A stretch of DNA of 64,000 bases. Origin: Rhynchopus sp. YZ270_cl-10 (Eukaryota; Euglenozoa; Diplonemea; Diplonemida; Diplonemidae). The position numbers and the translations under genes are program-made. The stretch covers positions 434,001 through 498,000 of the forward strand of contig OZ037904.1 in the NCBI GenBank assembly GCA_964035575.1, written 5' to 3'. Shown here in pieces: positions 63,554 through 64,000 of the stretch; the stretch's first letter is position 1; every line of letters starts with the position of its first letter. The notes under the pieces were generated by a model that saw only the letters and a list, made by a program, of their open reading frames with translations, did no database searches and was not told where the DNA came from.

Positions 63554-64000
63554 CTGTTGGGTGGTTGGGGTAGAGAGAGGGAGAGAGTGAGAGAGCGCAA
63601 GCATGCGGGAAGAGGATAAAGGTTTGTAGTTAGATGATCATCAACGTCTCGCCATCAGTGGTCTTTGGGGGAAATGGTGAATGGCAGTTGTGAATGCTCT
63701 GTGGACGCAGTCACCGGGATTTCCGCGAAGAATGAAAGTAGAGTTGACAAAGCCCTCTCGCGAACAGTGTACTTTTGGTACAATGACCGGCTGTACCGGG
63801 TCCTACAATCTATTTCGTGGTTTACAGCTGAAAAAAAAAAATGTCTCTTGAAATACACAGAGCCTCCTCGTTCACAGTGTACCCTTTAGGTGGGTGACCA
63901 GAATCACCCCCTCCGTCACCATCCATTTCACAAAAAAATGTACAAAACATTTCCATACGTTGTAGCAGACTGCAGAGTGGAACGCACGCGCGACAGGAAT
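63554..64000. other. Kelch gene 5' region with two R4 repeats
   Basis: No exon could be assigned. A minus-strand frame near 63715-63640 (VHRAFTTAIHH) hints at a first Kelch blade, but no donor joins it in phase. R4 copies at about 63748-63830 and 63850-63930. Confidence 0.4.

Noticed and set aside
63640-63720. First exon of the Kelch gene
   Set aside because: VHRAFTTAIHH resembles a Kelch strand, but no donor joins it in phase to the exon at 63553.

Overview
The window is nuclear DNA of an intron-bearing, probably flagellated, single-celled eukaryote. The evidence is GT-AG introns with a GTATG-type 5' site, long proteins with eukaryotic domains (PDZ, C2, PH, Kelch, RIIa/DPY-30), a DIRS-like tyrosine-recombinase retroelement, hAT DNA transposons, and GC-rich exons set in AT-rich DNA full of A/T runs and short repeats. 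I cannot fix the lineage. All ten host genes I can support lie on the minus strand. Directional gene clusters of this kind are known from Euglenozoa, but ten genes in one window do not prove that.

Host genes, left to right, all minus: a small secreted cysteine-containing protein (3765-4271); two close paralogs of an unrecognised RRM-like protein family (5204-6604 and 12547-14013); a third, spliced and distant member (29074-31667); a four-exon PH-domain protein (36602-39558); a cysteine-cluster protein of unknown role (40821-42080); a low-complexity protein (43023-44165); a 1695-residue multi-PDZ, coiled-coil, C2 and membrane-segment protein (44432-49519); a 53-residue RIIa/DPY-30-like protein split by an intron (51168-51727); and part of a Kelch-repeat protein (62538-63553).

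Between the genes the DNA is mostly mobile and simple-sequence DNA: two non-autonomous hAT elements with perfect 8-bp target duplications (2154-2870, 10890-11742, the second with a broken transposase end); a 1.36-kb terminal-inverted-repeat (TIR) element (7259-8613); an inverted pair of a 0.8-kb repeat 43 kb apart (9495-10303, 53501-54575); two TIR elements that carry satellite arrays (16290-17889, 26178-26728); a nearly whole DIRS-like element (20261-25087); a TIR element with a zinc-knuckle ORF (35587-36218); and many fold-back (MITE-like) sequences. Long homogeneous arrays of 5-, 7-, 8- and 88-bp units occur.

The least ordinary feature is a set of short (40-170 bp), hairpin-forming repeat families scattered through intergenic DNA and introns, labelled R1-R10 below. 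Apart from one R6 copy, every copy I found is in the same orientation, i.e. antisense to the genes as written and with a T-rich tract following them on the gene strand in most copies. Several share a conserved loop (CCTCTCGTG) on stems that change sequence but stay complementary, which suggests RNA-level function or a Pol III-type origin.
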